Shown one piece after another: positions 9,765 through 18,921 of a DNA stretch of 64,000 bases. Numbering within the stretch: the stretch's first letter is position 1; every line of letters begins with the position of its first letter. The notes below the pieces were generated by a model. That model searched no databases and was not told the origin of the DNA. It saw nothing but the letters and a program-made list of their open reading frames with translations. The DNA is from Pelagisphaera sp964404745. GTDB taxonomy: Bacteria; Verrucomicrobiota; Verrucomicrobiia; Opitutales; Opitutaceae. The translations under genes and the position numbers were made by a program. The DNA is taken from assembly GCA_964404745.1 (NCBI GenBank), contig CAYOLG010000001.1:1-64000 (forward strand), read 5' to 3'.

Positions 9765-9845
9765 CGGTGTAGTAGGCGGAATTCCGGGGCGTTTGAATCG
9801 ATTCACTCCGGGTAATTGCCTCGGGTCTTGTCCCGGGAATCTTTA

Positions 9846-10823
9846 CTAAAACCACTTCAGCCACTTGAAGAGGATGACTTGAACGCCGGTGATAGTGGCT
9901 AGAAAAACGGCGAAGATCCAAAACGCGTTTTCGCTCTCTACGCCAGGCATGCCGCCGACATTGATCCCCATCATGCCGGTCAGGAATCCGAGTGGCAGGA
10001 AGATAGCCGCGATTACGGAAAGGATGTAGAGGTTCTTGTTCATGCGATCGGAGAGGGCGTTGGCCAATTCATCTTTAACGATCTGAGCTCGTTCCCGAAT
10101 GGTATCGATATCCTCGATATACCTTATGACCCGATCGAGCGTTTCTTGGAGTCGTCTTTTGTCCATCGCGCTGAGCCAAGATAGGTCTGAAGTCCGCAGA
10201 GCGGAGATCACATCTCTCTGAGGGGCAATGTAGCGTTTAAACAGAATGGCCTGCTTACGAATGTCGGTGATTCCTTGCCGGTATGCCGCGTCGGGCGATT
10301 CCATAACCTCCTCCTCCACGGAGTCGATGGAATCGTCCAGTTCAGCGAAGACGGGTTCCATTCGTTCGAAGAGACGGCCTAGCAGCATAACAATAAATTC
10401 CCCGGAATTCTTGGGTCCCTTGCCAGACAGTAGCTGCTCGTGGATATCCATCACTGCTTTGCTGCGTCGTTTGCGAACGCTGACAATTCGGCTCTCGTCG
10501 ATCCAAAGCCTAATGGAGACCATGTCTTCGGGCTCGGCATTCTCATTGAGATTAACGCCTCTGAGGATGAGTAGCGCCCCGTTTTCAAAATGGAGGATAC
10601 GCGGGCGCGTTTCTTCGGCCAAGAGGGCGTCGATGATGATGCTATCGAGATAGCCGACTTCCTGCTCTAGCCAGGTCTTAGTCTCCGGGACGTTTTGATC
10701 GAGGTGAACCCAAGACAATTCCTTGCTTCGCGTGTATTCAGAAATCCGGTCAAGATCGATAGGCTTGGCGCTCCCATCTCCCTGCAGAACGCATCCATGG
10801 ATGATCCCAATGGTGTTATTCAT
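9846..10823 (-). CDS. zntB: ZntB-like CorA-family zinc/divalent cation transporter
   Basis: This 325-residue protein has the length and sequence plan of ZntB. A large cytoplasmic N-terminal domain contains WVHLDQN, ILRGVNLNENAEPEDMVSIR and the helical MRKQ-like block ITDRIRKQAILFKRYIAPQR-type segment, and two C-terminal membrane helices are separated by the signature loop GMMGINVGGMPG. CorA magnesium channels carry GMN at this place; the GIN variant here fits the ZntB branch. ZntB is reported to move zinc across the inner membrane. The gene overlaps the end of mscS by 8 bases, so the two are co-transcribed in the order mscS-zntB. Substrate is inferred from family. Confidence 0.88.
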   Translation of the reverse strand: MNNTIGIIHGCVLQGDGSAKPIDLDRISEYTRSKELSWVHLDQNVPETKTWLEQEVGYLDSIIIDALLAEETRPRILHFENGALLILRGVNLNENAEPEDMVSIRLWIDESRIVSVRKRRSKAVMDIHEQLLSGKGPKNSGEFIVMLLGRLFERMEPVFAELDDSIDSVEEEVMESPDAAYRQGITDIRKQAILFKRYIAPQRDVISALRTSDLSWLSAMDKRRLQETLDRVIRYIEDIDTIRERAQIVKDELANALSDRMNKNLYILSVIAAIFLPLGFLTGMMGINVGGMPGVESENAFWIFAVFLATITGVQVILFKWLKWF

Positions 10824-11793
10824 CTTCGAGCCTTCCTATTTTCTCAGCATTTTTGATATGCACATCGTGCTGCGGGAAAGGTATTTCAATTCCTTGCAGT
10901 TTGAACTGCCGCCAAATCTCGAACATAACATCGCTTTGAGGTCCCCAGCGGCCTTTGGTTATATCCTCTATCCAAAAGAAGAGCTTAAAGTCGATCGAGC
11001 TATCGCCAAAATTGCGAAGGAAGCATGCAGGTTCTGGCTCTGATAGGCATCTTTCATGTTCACGGGCGGCCTTCAGCATAATCTCCCTGGTAAGCTCCAG
11101 ATCCGATCCGTAGGAAACGCCAATGGCGATTTCCACGCGGGCTCGAGAATTGCTATAGGTCCAGTTGGTAACGCGACTGGTGATGAAATCCTCGTTGGGA
11201 ATCATCATCTCCTTGCCGTCGAATGTCTCGACCAGCGTAAAACGGGCATGGGCTTTGCGAACGAAACCGAAGGTGCCGTCGCTCATTTCCATCAAATCGT
11301 CTTGCTCGACCGTTTTTTCCAACAGAAGAATAACTCCGCTGATAAAGTTGGAGGCGATCTTTTGCAGGCCGAAGCCAAGGCCGATACCCAGAGCCCCGCT
11401 AAACACCGTTAGTGTGGTTAGATCGATCCCAATCACATCCAGCGTCAGCAAAAAGGCTAAGAAGTAGATACCAATTTGCACCAGCTTAAGCAGTAGCATG
11501 CGACTGGAAGACCTCAGGTTGGAGAGGGCCTCTATTCGATGCTCCGCTATGTCCGATATGCTGGCCGCCGCCCCAAAGATGAGGATAATCAGAAGGATCA
11601 CCTTCAAGGCCAGGTAAATGCTGATCCGAAATTCGCCGATCAGGAACGAGAATCGCTCGGCATCGAGGAACTCTTTTATGACTTCTAGGTACCCGGTAGC
11701 CCCAAGGCTGATCACTGTTACTACGACGATCAGCAGGAGCCATTTGGCGAGCGAGCGCCCCGGATTGATGAGATTTATCCAAAAACCACGCAT
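10816..11793 (-). CDS. mscS: MscS-family mechanosensitive channel
   Basis: This 325-residue inner-membrane protein has an N-terminal membrane segment (WLLLIVVVTVISLGATGYL), further segments near residues 55-75 and 105-130, and the pore-lining TM3 helix with the Gly/Ala-rich run FSGALGIGLGFGLQ. The MscS beta domain follows (TLVETFDGKEMMIPNEDFITSRVTNWTYS), then the mixed alpha/beta cytoplasmic vestibule domain ending in GIEIPFPQHDVHI. Such channels release solutes during hypo-osmotic shock, which suits a marine or fluctuating habitat. It is the first gene of an operon with zntB (8-base overlap). Confidence 0.92.
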   Translation of the reverse strand: MRGFWINLINPGRSLAKWLLLIVVVTVISLGATGYLEVIKEFLDAERFSFLIGEFRISIYLALKVILLIILIFGAAASISDIAEHRIEALSNLRSSSRMLLLKLVQIGIYFLAFLLTLDVIGIDLTTLTVFSGALGIGLGFGLQKIASNFISGVILLLEKTVEQDDLMEMSDGTFGFVRKAHARFTLVETFDGKEMMIPNEDFITSRVTNWTYSNSRARVEIAIGVSYGSDLELTREIMLKAAREHERCLSEPEPACFLRNFGDSSIDFKLFFWIEDITKGRWGPQSDVMFEIWRQFKLQGIEIPFPQHDVHIKNAEKIGRLEDE

Positions 11794-11840
11794 AGAGAAT
11801 GTCCGGCAGTTTGAGGATTTTTCAGTTTAGGTCGATTACG

Positions 11841-11886
11841 CAAACGCGTGATTTGCGTTTGTAGCGGCCGATCTCCGAGCGCTAGC
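11841..11886. repeat. Short hairpin and repeat family E copy (E1)
   Basis: CAAACGC (11841-11847) pairs with GCGTTTG (11855-11861) across a 7-base loop. The next bases, GTAGCGGCCGATCTCCGAGCG, match the family E units at 30018 and 63436. The unit lies upstream of mscS on its strand and could affect the leader, but the recurrence elsewhere favours a dispersed repeat. Confidence 0.5.
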
Positions 11887-11925
11887 TCCCTAAAACGCCT
11901 GGGGGGCGGCTCATTGGCCTCACGC

Positions 11926-12387
11926 CTACCGTGATCCTTGAAGCAGAGCCACGATCCCATCTAAAGGGTCCGGTCCCATGCTCTTCCCGAAGCGTCCGAG
12001 GATGCCGATGAGAAATTTCACCCACCGCGGAAGTCCGGAATGCTTGAAATCCACAGTATGGCTCAGTTGGTATTGATGGGTGGAGATCTGTTTAATTGCG
12101 TAGGTCTCGTCCACTGAACCCAATTGGGGATCATCTTTGGGAAATTGAAATCGATAGGTGATCCGCTCGTATTCCTTCCACTCGATAATCGCGCCTTCAG
12201 TGGGCTCGGGCTTCTTCTCCATCCGCATCGAGAATTGAGCTTTTAAGCGGCTTCCCGTCCCGGAGCCGTGTACCGATTCGATCGCTTGGCGCTTTTCATT
12301 CCAGGCCGGCATATTTTTCGGATCGCTGACGATGAACCAGAGATCGGCTGCGGATGCCGAAAGTTTGCGCGATGTAGTAAGCTTCAT
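11926..12387 (-). CDS. SRPBCC (START/Bet v 1-like) superfamily protein
   Basis: This 153-residue cytoplasmic protein opens with KLTTSRKLSASAADLWFIVSDPKNMPAWN, the usual start of polyketide cyclase/dehydrase-like SRPBCC domains in which a helix-grip fold encloses a hydrophobic pocket. The centre EYERITYRFQFP and YQLSHTVDFKHSG fit the beta-sheet. No catalytic residues can be assigned and the ligand is unknown. The ATG at 12387 is preferred over a TTG at 12429 because the domain starts immediately after it. It is transcribed toward the mscS operon but 132 bases separate them, so it may be independent. Confidence 0.8.
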   Translation of the reverse strand: MKLTTSRKLSASAADLWFIVSDPKNMPAWNEKRQAIESVHGSGTGSRLKAQFSMRMEKKPEPTEGAIIEWKEYERITYRFQFPKDDPQLGSVDETYAIKQISTHQYQLSHTVDFKHSGLPRWVKFLIGILGRFGKSMGPDPLDGIVALLQGSR

Positions 12388-12457
12388 GAGTTTCGGAGAT
12401 TTATATATTAGACAGGGAGAAAGATTCAAACGGTAGGCTTAAATCGACATTGTTCGA

Positions 12458-12522
12458 GGCAGGGAGGACCGGCTCGATTCTCCGATTTTTCCATACAGAG
12501 AACCGAGCCGGTCCTCCCTGCC
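12458..12522. repeat. Repeat family A copy (A1)
   Basis: A perfect 19-base inverted repeat, GGCAGGGAGGACCGGCTCG (12458-12476) against its complement at 12504-12522, encloses a 27-base centre that itself has GATTCTC/GAGAAC pairing. This is the cleanest full-length example of a family with about nine copies in the window, all between genes. Confidence 0.85.
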
Positions 12523-12544
12523 AAAAATTCATCCGCGGCGCTTT

Positions 12545-12826
12545 TCATTTGAGCTGTTCGATAGCCTCGCGGACCGACTCCTCAAAACCGTTCTTAATGC
12601 GGATAAAGAGTTCTTGGAGACCTCGAGAGGATTGAGTGACGGCTTTCAGTCCGCCGGGCTGGGCCCGCTGGATCTTCACGTCGCCGGACCGGCCACTCTG
12701 GCCCAGAGATTTTCCACCGTAGGATCGCCCGATAATGACGCCGATAACCCCTTCGATCGATTCGATCTTCTCGATCATGCGCAGGCTTTCTTTGGAACTG
12801 CTTTGATGGCGTCCGCGAGATGGCAT
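12545..12826 (-). CDS. Small DUF2103-like protein
   Basis: A 93-residue protein from ATG 12826. An in-frame extension to 12931 exists, but its residues look uncharacteristic. MPSRGRHQSSSKESLRMIEK, IEGVIGVIIGRSYGG and GGLKAVTQSSRGLQELFIRI resemble the RHSSL..., P.V..I.PGR and GLK...R.G..QEVFV pattern of DUF2103, a small family sometimes labelled metal-binding. The match is from memory and only moderate. It is rich in Lys, Arg and Ser, has no membrane segment or signal, and nothing around it reveals a role. The family A palindrome lies directly after its stop. Confidence 0.6.
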   Translation of the reverse strand: MPSRGRHQSSSKESLRMIEKIESIEGVIGVIIGRSYGGKSLGQSGRSGDVKIQRAQPGGLKAVTQSSRGLQELFIRIKNGFEESVREAIEQLK

Positions 12827-13253
12827 ACACGAACTCTCGCCATTTCTCTTTGAAAGGCAAATGTGGGGCGCTATCTTTCTTTCTTTGCGTGAGAATCGCT
12901 CAGGAAAGTGCATGTCTTCCCAATTAGTCAAAACGCCGGACTTTTCGTTTAACTCGTCAGAGAGTGATGATAGGCCTGTTTTTCATTGCTGGCAGCGTAT
13001 AGATTTCCCAATGTAGCGGTTGTTGCCCTGAAAACCCTGCCCCATCTCCGCATTCGCTCCGTCGCTTTTGGCTGCGTTGCAGCCCAGGGCCAAGGCCCTC
13101 CGGGCATTGACGCCTCGGCGACGCCTTACCAAAAAAGAAAAATGCCTGCTGCGACGCCCATTCTGACTTATTGGACACTCTCTTAGTTCAGCAGATTGGG
13201 AAAAGCCATAACTAAAAAAGAAGATGAAAAGAAAACGATCTACTTCTGATTGA
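12827..13253. other. 427-base gene-free stretch with hairpins
   Basis: No convincing gene. It contains two small perfect hairpins, GGCTGC/GCAGCC and GGGCC/GGCCC (about 13068-13105). It is bracketed by AGAGAGTG (12959-12966) and CACTCTCT (13176-13183), an 8-base inverted pair about 210 bases apart. The right end recurs inverted at about 19570 (AAGAGAGTGTC). This may be a worn small mobile or dispersed element; the evidence is weak. Confidence 0.35.
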
Positions 13254-13883
13254 TTGTATTCAATAATAGGATATATTCTGATATCAACAATCTGCCTAAT
13301 GGTTTTTGGCTGCGGCACCGGTCCTTTGAGGACTGCGGAGCAACGAGAACGGATAGTGGAATCCATAGGGTTTCAGTCGGGTGGACCACCTCTCACGTAT
13401 AACTGTTTCTTTGAAGAAGTCGAAGGGCTGGACTCGGAGAAGAAGATTCGCGGTGCCCGTGGAATCGTGGCTATGACGGATTCGGAGTTCTGCTTGATGG
13501 ACGGGGCTTTCCCAACGAACCCAAGGCGCCATTTCATCAAGATCCCTTTATCGGAGATAGAAGGAGTTCATAGCTCGTCTGCCCAGGTTCGAATCAAGCA
13601 ACAAGACAGGGTATACGCATTGGTGGTATTCGATTGGGAGAATTTCCGTCCGAACTACAGCCAGACTGAGAGGGTGTGCCGCTCGTTGATTAAGGCGAAC
13701 CTACTGGAATTCCAAACGGACAGCGTATACAGTTGGTCGATGTTAAGATCCTCGAAAGGCTTCGGTCGCAGTTCGTCTGGTCGTGATCGAAACAATCCCC
13801 CAACGAACTTGGAAGCCAGCTTACAGGTTCATCAAAGCAAAGAGAGGGAGCGGATTGAGAAACAAAACCAGCCCTTTCAGTGA
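13254..13883 (+). CDS. Hypothetical lipoprotein
   Basis: A 209-residue protein of no recognised family. A hydrophobic leader (IIGYILISTICLMVF) ends in G-C at about residue 20, a plausible though not perfect lipobox, so attachment to a membrane is likely. The body contains alternating charged and hydrophobic strands (RHFIKIPLSEIEGVH, VRIKQQDRVYALVVFDW), and the tail from about residue 165 is low complexity, rich in Ser, Arg, Asn and Gln. The only start that preserves the leader is TTG at 13254, directly after an in-frame TGA. No neighbour shares its strand closely. Function cannot be inferred. Confidence 0.65.
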   Translation: MYSIIGYILISTICLMVFGCGTGPLRTAEQRERIVESIGFQSGGPPLTYNCFFEEVEGLDSEKKIRGARGIVAMTDSEFCLMDGAFPTNPRRHFIKIPLSEIEGVHSSSAQVRIKQQDRVYALVVFDWENFRPNYSQTERVCRSLIKANLLEFQTDSVYSWSMLRSSKGFGRSSSGRDRNNPPTNLEASLQVHQSKERERIEKQNQPFQ

Positions 13884-13956
13884 CAGGATATTTTAGAGAT
13901 CCGCCGATCTCACGCCTTTGCCCGGCTACGGAGGCGCGAGCCGAGCGACCATATTG

Positions 13957-14053
13957 GTAGCATAGGCTTCCAGTCGTACCGGGCATAGCTTAAAGAGCGA
14001 CGACTGGCTGGTGGTCTCAACCTCTGTACACAGGGCGGGATGCCTGTTCTACT
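13957..14053. repeat. Repeat family C copy (C2)
   Basis: Begins GTAGCATAGGCTTCCAGTCG and ends GGGATGCCTGTTCTACTC, with an internal CCAGTCG/CGACTGG pairing. It is the closest relative of the unit at 8006-8092; both share GTCGTACCGGGCATAGC. Confidence 0.65.
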
Positions 14054-14071
14054 CTTTTAATATGGCCACGC

Positions 14072-14097
14072 GGAGGATCGAGACGATCCTCGCTACC
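14072..14097. repeat. Repeat family A half-unit (A9)
   Basis: GGAGGATCGAGACGATCCTC followed by GCTACC, the single-palindrome form of family A. It lies between a family C unit and the end of the protease gene. Confidence 0.7.
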
Positions 14098-14123
14098 TTC
14101 AATACAATGCCTGAATAGGGCTC

Positions 14124-15581
14124 CTAGTCCACGCGAATGGCTATGAAAACCGTGCGGCCCCGATGGTAGATGTATAGCTTGTTGATTCCCGGACTCAGCC
14201 GATCGCGGGCGCCGCGGACGCTGGCGACATCGTCGTCGTTGACCTCCACAATGACCATGCCTTCTTGTAGGCGGCGGGCGTATGGAGATTCCGGATCGAT
14301 GGCGGTTATCAACAATCCGGTCACTCCGCTAGGAATGCGGTATTGTTCAGCGTTTTCATCATCCAATGGCGTTACTTCGACTCCATCGAAGAGCTCATTG
14401 GCGGACATGGCGAAGCGTCCGGATGCTTGACCGACCTCGACATCGAGGCGCAGGCTCTTGCCGTCGCGTATAATTTCAACTTCTACGAACTCGCCTGGAG
14501 GCGTATGCCCGATACGAATACGCAAATTATTAGCCGTTTCAACGGGCTTGCCGTTTATGGCAACTACGATGTCGCCACGTTCGATTCCCCCTGCGTCCGC
14601 GGCTGATCGTTCCTCAACATCATTGATGAGCACCCCTTTGGTCCTCGCGAGATCGAAAGCCTCTGCCATATCGGGTGTGAGGTCGGTAATACTGACTCCC
14701 AGAAATCCGCGCCGCACTTCTCCGGAATCGGCGAGCTGAGAGCTGATATTGACCGCCAGATTGGAAGGAATCGCGAACCCGATGCCGATATTCCCACCGG
14801 TCCTTGATAGAATAGCGGAGTTGACTCCAATTAGCCGTCCCTCGGAGTCTACCAAAGCTCCTCCAGAATTGCCCGGATTAATAGAGGCATCGGTCTGTAT
14901 GAAATTCTCGTATCCATTATCTCCGTAGATACCGATTGATCGATTGGTGGCGGATACGATGCCTTGCGTAACTGTCAGGCCAACTCCCATTGGGTTGCCG
15001 ATAGCGAAAACGACGTCCCCGACCTTGATATTGTCGCTATCGGCGATCTTTATGGTAGGCAATCCTTCGGCTTCGACTTTCAATATGGCGACATCGGTCA
15101 GCGGGTCGCGACCAACGATTTCAGCTTCTAATTCGCGTCCATCGTTAAGGCGAACCAGCACCTCATCCGCATCGTTCCCGCGTTCATCGCTAACGACATG
15201 GTTGTTGGTAACAACGTATCCATCTTCACTGACGATTACCCCGGAACCTACGCCTTGAGGGACTTTTCGTTCCTCCGGTTCCATGTCACGCTCTGGGCGC
15301 GGCACGGGCACTCCGAAAAAGCGGCGCAGAAGTTCTTCTTCAGGAGATAGGCCCCGCGAGCTAGCTACCCTAACGATGCGAGCAGTGTAGACAGAAACCA
15401 CCGACGGGGTGGCTCGGTCTAGCATGTTGGCATAGCTGTGGGGCATGAACCGCTGGTCGCGATCGATCGAATTCATGTCGATCGGCAACTCGAGCGTATC
15501 GGCTCGGACGGCCGTGAAAGTTAGGGTAGTGGCTGCCAGTAAAGAAATGGCGGCAGTAGTAACTTGATTGCACAGATTCAT
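14124..15581 (-). CDS. HtrA/Deg-type periplasmic serine protease with two PDZ domains
   Basis: This 485-residue protein is a trypsin-fold protease of the DegP/DegQ group that should degrade misfolded envelope proteins. It has a signal peptide (residues 1-27, AAISLLAATTLTFTAVRA), catalytic H128 in TNNHVV, D163 in LTDVAIL and S239 in GNSGGAL, then PDZ1 (about 285-380, with GFLGVSITDLTPDMAEAF) and a shorter second PDZ-like region (about 395-480, GLLITAIDPESPYARRLQEG). The ATG at 15581 is chosen over 15623 because it gives a proper signal sequence. It is monocistronic on its strand. Given the number of large exported proteins nearby, an envelope quality-control role is reasonable. Confidence 0.93.
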   Translation of the reverse strand: MNLCNQVTTAAISLLAATTLTFTAVRADTLELPIDMNSIDRDQRFMPHSYANMLDRATPSVVSVYTARIVRVASSRGLSPEEELLRRFFGVPVPRPERDMEPEERKVPQGVGSGVIVSEDGYVVTNNHVVSDERGNDADEVLVRLNDGRELEAEIVGRDPLTDVAILKVEAEGLPTIKIADSDNIKVGDVVFAIGNPMGVGLTVTQGIVSATNRSIGIYGDNGYENFIQTDASINPGNSGGALVDSEGRLIGVNSAILSRTGGNIGIGFAIPSNLAVNISSQLADSGEVRRGFLGVSITDLTPDMAEAFDLARTKGVLINDVEERSAADAGGIERGDIVVAINGKPVETANNLRIRIGHTPPGEFVEVEIIRDGKSLRLDVEVGQASGRFAMSANELFDGVEVTPLDDENAEQYRIPSGVTGLLITAIDPESPYARRLQEGMVIVEVNDDDVASVRGARDRLSPGINKLYIYHRGRTVFIAIRVD

Positions 15582-16002
15582 TTCGATTAGGTATTTCGGA
15601 TCCGTTTGTATCCGACATGCCAAATTTCATCGGGTTTCTTGTTCAGTGAAATTTCAAGGTCTAGGAGAGTAGGTTTCCAACACCTGTTTTTCTTGCTACG
15701 TTGCATTGAGGTGTCGCTTTGCTCGGTACTCCCGAAAATGCAGTATCGCCAGTTCCTCCGTCCGCCGAGCAGAGTTCAGGTAATAGGAATCCGCCATTGC
15801 AATGGCAGGTTTGGAATCAAAGCTCTGCGACTTAAGGTGACACAAACTCACCCACAACTGGGACAGGGTTTCCCGTTGCCTGCGTCCAGATGTATCCGGG
15901 TATTTACCTTCCCTGGTTTACGCTCAACGAGACCGGTGAACGCATACGGGTTAGGCTTTTCTGCCTTTACTCTCGCTTCCGGCAGATCGCTCCAATGTTT
16001 GC
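15582..16002. other. 421-base gene-free stretch
   Basis: Lies between the start of the protease gene and the end of dps, both on the minus strand. Only low-quality open frames cross it. No strong hairpin, repeat family member or RNA gene is visible. The protease promoter should lie in the first 100 bases. Confidence 0.4.
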
Positions 16003-16458
16003 TTAAGCAGCCAAGTAGCTCTTCAGCATCCAGATATGTTTCTCGTGAACTTGGATACGGGCGATCATGAGATCCTCGGTTTGGTTGTCACCAGTTTCAC
16101 TGGCAAGATCGCGAGCTTTTACCAGATCCGCCACGAGCTTCTTATTGACGGTCGCCAGATGGGCGACCATGTCCTCGGCGGCGGCGTCCTCGGCGATTTC
16201 CTCGATACCGGCCATACCGGCCAAGCGGCTAATTCCTCCAGGAGCAAAGTCGCCCAGGGCGCGGATACGCTCTGCGATCTCGTCGATGGCAGTGAAGAGC
16301 TCGGTGTACTGCTCTTCAAATGCAGTGTGCAAGGCGAAGAAGCCTGGACCCCTAACATTCCAGTGGCAAAGATGCGTCTCCCCAAGTAGGGCGTAACTGT
16401 CCGCTACGACTTGACGGAGGGCGCTGACAGTATCGGTTGGTTTGTTTTCTTGACTCAT
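16003..16458 (-). CDS. dps: Dps DNA-binding ferritin-like stress protein
   Basis: This 151-residue protein matches Dps in length and plan. The ferroxidase ligands shared between subunits appear as H32 in CHWNVRG, H44 and E48 in HTAFEEQ, and D59 and E63 in DEIAER. Dps dodecamers oxidise and store iron, remove peroxide and protect DNA during starvation. The ATG at 16458 is preferred to the longer in-frame start (16494), because the conserved domain begins soon after it and the extension is atypical. It is a single gene, and its N-terminal Lys content is low. Confidence 0.94.
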   Translation of the reverse strand: MSQENKPTDTVSALRQVVADSYALLGETHLCHWNVRGPGFFALHTAFEEQYTELFTAIDEIAERIRALGDFAPGGISRLAGMAGIEEIAEDAAAEDMVAHLATVNKKLVADLVKARDLASETGDNQTEDLMIARIQVHEKHIWMLKSYLAA

Positions 16459-16674
16459 GCGATTATTAAACCATCCGCGGTTCCCCTGAGTCAAACCGGA
16501 TTACATAATCGGCTTTTTTAGTTAGTTTGGAGACCATGCGCAACTGCGAGAAGATCGGCCTCTATGCGGGAGCGCATCACGATTTTAACTTTGCCAAAAA
16601 TCTTTTCGGGTACTGCGGCATCGCGCCACGATTGTCTTGCGTCCATGTCAGTATCGGTTTTGTAAAGACGTTGT

Positions 16675-18456
16675 ATGGGTTTATCTTTTGATCAAGGCGT
16701 ATTGTTCGCTCTCATTGTTGCCGTATTCGGATTTTTGTTATGGGGACGTTTTCGATACGACTTGGTAGCCTTTTCCGCCTTAGTTATTGCCTATTTGCTG
16801 GGAGTCATTCCCAAAGAGTCCGCTTTCGCGGGATTCGGGCACCCGGCCGTAGTGATTATCGCCCTGGTACTGATAATCAGTCGTGGTTTGCGTGCCTCTG
16901 GAGCTATCGAGATGCTAACCAAGCACTTGGTTGACAGAAGCCGAAAGACAGGCACTCACATCGGAATCATGTCTGGAGTCGCGGCTGCTCTTTCGGCCAT
17001 CATGAATAACGTTGCGGCTCTGGCCCTGTTGATGCCGATGGATATTCAAGCGGCTAAGAAAGCGAATCGAAGCCCGTCTCTGACACTGATGCCGCTATCT
17101 TTTGCGTCTATCTTGGGAGGAATGATTACATTGATCGGTACGCCGCCCAATGTAGTGATCGCCACCTTTCGCGAGAGCTCGATGGGGGAGGCCTATGGCA
17201 TGTTCGATTTCGCCCCGGTTGGTTTGATCGTCGCGGTGGTCGGCGTGATCTTCGTCGCTTTCGTAGGTTGGCGGCTGATACCGAAGGAGAGAGGGCAAAG
17301 TGGATTGGGATCTGGGTTTGGAGACTTGGATGGCTATCTCTTTGAGCTCTCCATACTAGAGGAGTCGGAATTTTGCGGCCAATCCCTTAAGGAAATCGAG
17401 TCGGCCGCCAACGAAGGCGACGTGGAGATTCTAGGTTTGATTCGACGTGGATCTCGAATCCGAGGAAGTTTTTGGAGGGAGGTTTTGCGGGCCAAGGACA
17501 TTCTTTTGGTGGAGGGCAATCCGGAGTCGGTGGACCACTTTTTGGGATTGGGTAAACTGGCCTACAGCCAGTCGAAAAAATACCAGGAGATTCTCTCCGA
17601 CGAACTGGGTTTGGTTGAGGTTGCGGTTCCAGAAAGCAGTCGGCTGGCGGGTCGCTCGACGAACGATGTCAAGCTGCTCTATCGACAGGGCGTGCTCCTT
17701 TTGGGGATTTCGCGAAGCGGGAAACAAATTCGGGAGCGTTTGCGGAACGAGCGGATTCGGCCGGGAGATTTGCTGCTATTGCAGGGTTCTCAAGATCGGC
17801 TGGCGGACGTGGTGGAATGGCTAGGTTGCTTGCCTCTTGCTGATAGAGGATTGGAAGTGGTGCAACGGCGCAAGGCGTGGACAGCAATTGGCGGGTTAGC
17901 AGCGGCTATCCTATTCTCGGCCTTCGGCTGGGTTTATTTGCCTTTGGCGCTGGCAGCCGTTGTTGTGCTCTACGTATCGACTAAGATCATACCGATATCG
18001 CAGATTTATCAATCGGTAGAGTGGTCAGTGATTGTATTGCTGGCTTCCATGATTCCTATCGGGGTGGCTTTGGAGACCAGTGGCGGCACTGAAATCATCG
18101 CTACCCAGATAGTCAATTGGACGGCGGGGTTTTCTCCGGTGGTGGTTCTGGCTGTGCTGATGATTGTCACCATGACCCTGTCGGATGTTCTGAATAACGT
18201 GGCCACGGCGCTGATCGCGGCTCCAATCGGGGTTGAGATCGCCCGCAGGCTGGATACCAATCCGGATGCGTTCCTCATGGCAGTGGCAGTGGGGGCCTCC
18301 TGCGCTTTCTTGACCCCCATTGGCCATAAAAATAATACTATTATTATGGGCCCGGGTGGTTACAAGTTTGGCGATTATTGGCGAATGGGCCTGCCTTTGG
18401 AAGTAGTTGTAGTGGCAGTTGGACTACCCGCTATTTTATTTTTCTGGCCGTTGTGA
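16675..18456 (+). CDS. SLC13-type (DASS/CitMHS) permease with two RCK-C domains
   Basis: This 593-residue inner-membrane transporter has N-terminal membrane helices to about residue 205 with MSGVAAALSAIMNNVAALALLMP and GGMITLIGTPPNVVIATF, the Asn-rich hairpin motifs of the divalent anion:sodium symporter fold. Two TrkA-C (RCK-C) ligand domains follow (about 210-290 and 300-390; YLFELSILEESEFCGQSL and GLVEVAVPESSRLAGRS). The second half of the transporter (about 400-593) repeats the motif as LNNVATALIAAPIG and LTPIGHKNNTIIMGPGGY. Family members carry sulfate, dicarboxylates or other anions. In a region rich in sulfatases sulfate is an attractive substrate, but that is inference. Confidence 0.9.
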   Translation: MGLSFDQGVLFALIVAVFGFLLWGRFRYDLVAFSALVIAYLLGVIPKESAFAGFGHPAVVIIALVLIISRGLRASGAIEMLTKHLVDRSRKTGTHIGIMSGVAAALSAIMNNVAALALLMPMDIQAAKKANRSPSLTLMPLSFASILGGMITLIGTPPNVVIATFRESSMGEAYGMFDFAPVGLIVAVVGVIFVAFVGWRLIPKERGQSGLGSGFGDLDGYLFELSILEESEFCGQSLKEIESAANEGDVEILGLIRRGSRIRGSFWREVLRAKDILLVEGNPESVDHFLGLGKLAYSQSKKYQEILSDELGLVEVAVPESSRLAGRSTNDVKLLYRQGVLLLGISRSGKQIRERLRNERIRPGDLLLLQGSQDRLADVVEWLGCLPLADRGLEVVQRRKAWTAIGGLAAAILFSAFGWVYLPLALAAVVVLYVSTKIIPISQIYQSVEWSVIVLLASMIPIGVALETSGGTEIIATQIVNWTAGFSPVVVLAVLMIVTMTLSDVLNNVATALIAAPIGVEIARRLDTNPDAFLMAVAVGASCAFLTPIGHKNNTIIMGPGGYKFGDYWRMGLPLEVVVVAVGLPAILFFWPL

Positions 18457-18532
18457 AATCCATTAGGGAGCGGTCGATCTCACTCCTTCGTCTCGCCGTG
18501 GCGCATTAGCGTCAATTTAAGTTGTTTGCGTT

Positions 18533-18607
18533 GCAGGAAGCTCGCTTGCGAGCGAATCGACATCGGTCCATCACCGTAAAGAAATCGCTCGCAAGCGAGC
18601 TTCCTGC
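18533..18607. repeat. Repeat family B copy (B1)
   Basis: A perfect 23-base inverted repeat: 18533-18555 (GCAGGAAGCTCGCTTGCGAG then CGA) pairs with 18585-18607 around a 29-base centre. The inner GCTCGCTTGCGAGC is itself a palindrome. The second copy is at 51971-52043. Confidence 0.85.
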
Positions 18608-18822
18608 TCAAAATGATGGGCGTATTTTGGTTAGGTCGGGGCGCGTGCGCCGTAGCGGGACTACGGCGGTCTAAGCCAAGCGATGTTCTCTAAAGTAGCG
18701 CAGTTAGGAATTGAACGTTTGAAATGGGAGAATTGCTCTGCGGATCGTCGCGAGCGACGCCCCTACCATGGGTTGTTGTGTAGGGCCTTCGCTTGCGAAG
18801 TGCCGCGTTTGTTCGGCTTTTT

Positions 18823-18887
18823 GGTAGGGAGAACCGTCTCGGTTCTCCGTGTTCGAGTTTCGTAGGATCGAGACGATCCTCCCTACC
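18823..18887. repeat. Repeat family A copy (A2)
   Basis: Full-length A unit: GGTAGGGAGAACCGTCTCGG on the left and GGATCGAGACGATCCTCCC then TACC on the right. Each half is a palindrome and the two ends pair with each other. Confidence 0.8.
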
Positions 18888-18921
18888 TTCGATTTTCTCA
18901 AGAAGAACTCAACGGATCCCG

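Larger units (their letters stand above)
18457..18921. other. 465-base gene-free stretch with repeats
   Basis: Holds a family B unit (18533-18607), a family A unit (18823-18887) and, at 18509-18523, a GCGTCAATTTAAGTT motif like the ends of family D. A further short palindrome, GCCTTCGCTTGCGAAG-type, lies near 18785-18800. No gene is supported. Confidence 0.5.

Noticed and set aside
15606..16070. A 154-codon plus-strand frame in the gap before dps
   Set aside because: It runs into dps on the opposite strand, has atypical composition with many Arg, Ser and Phe, and shows no domain pattern.
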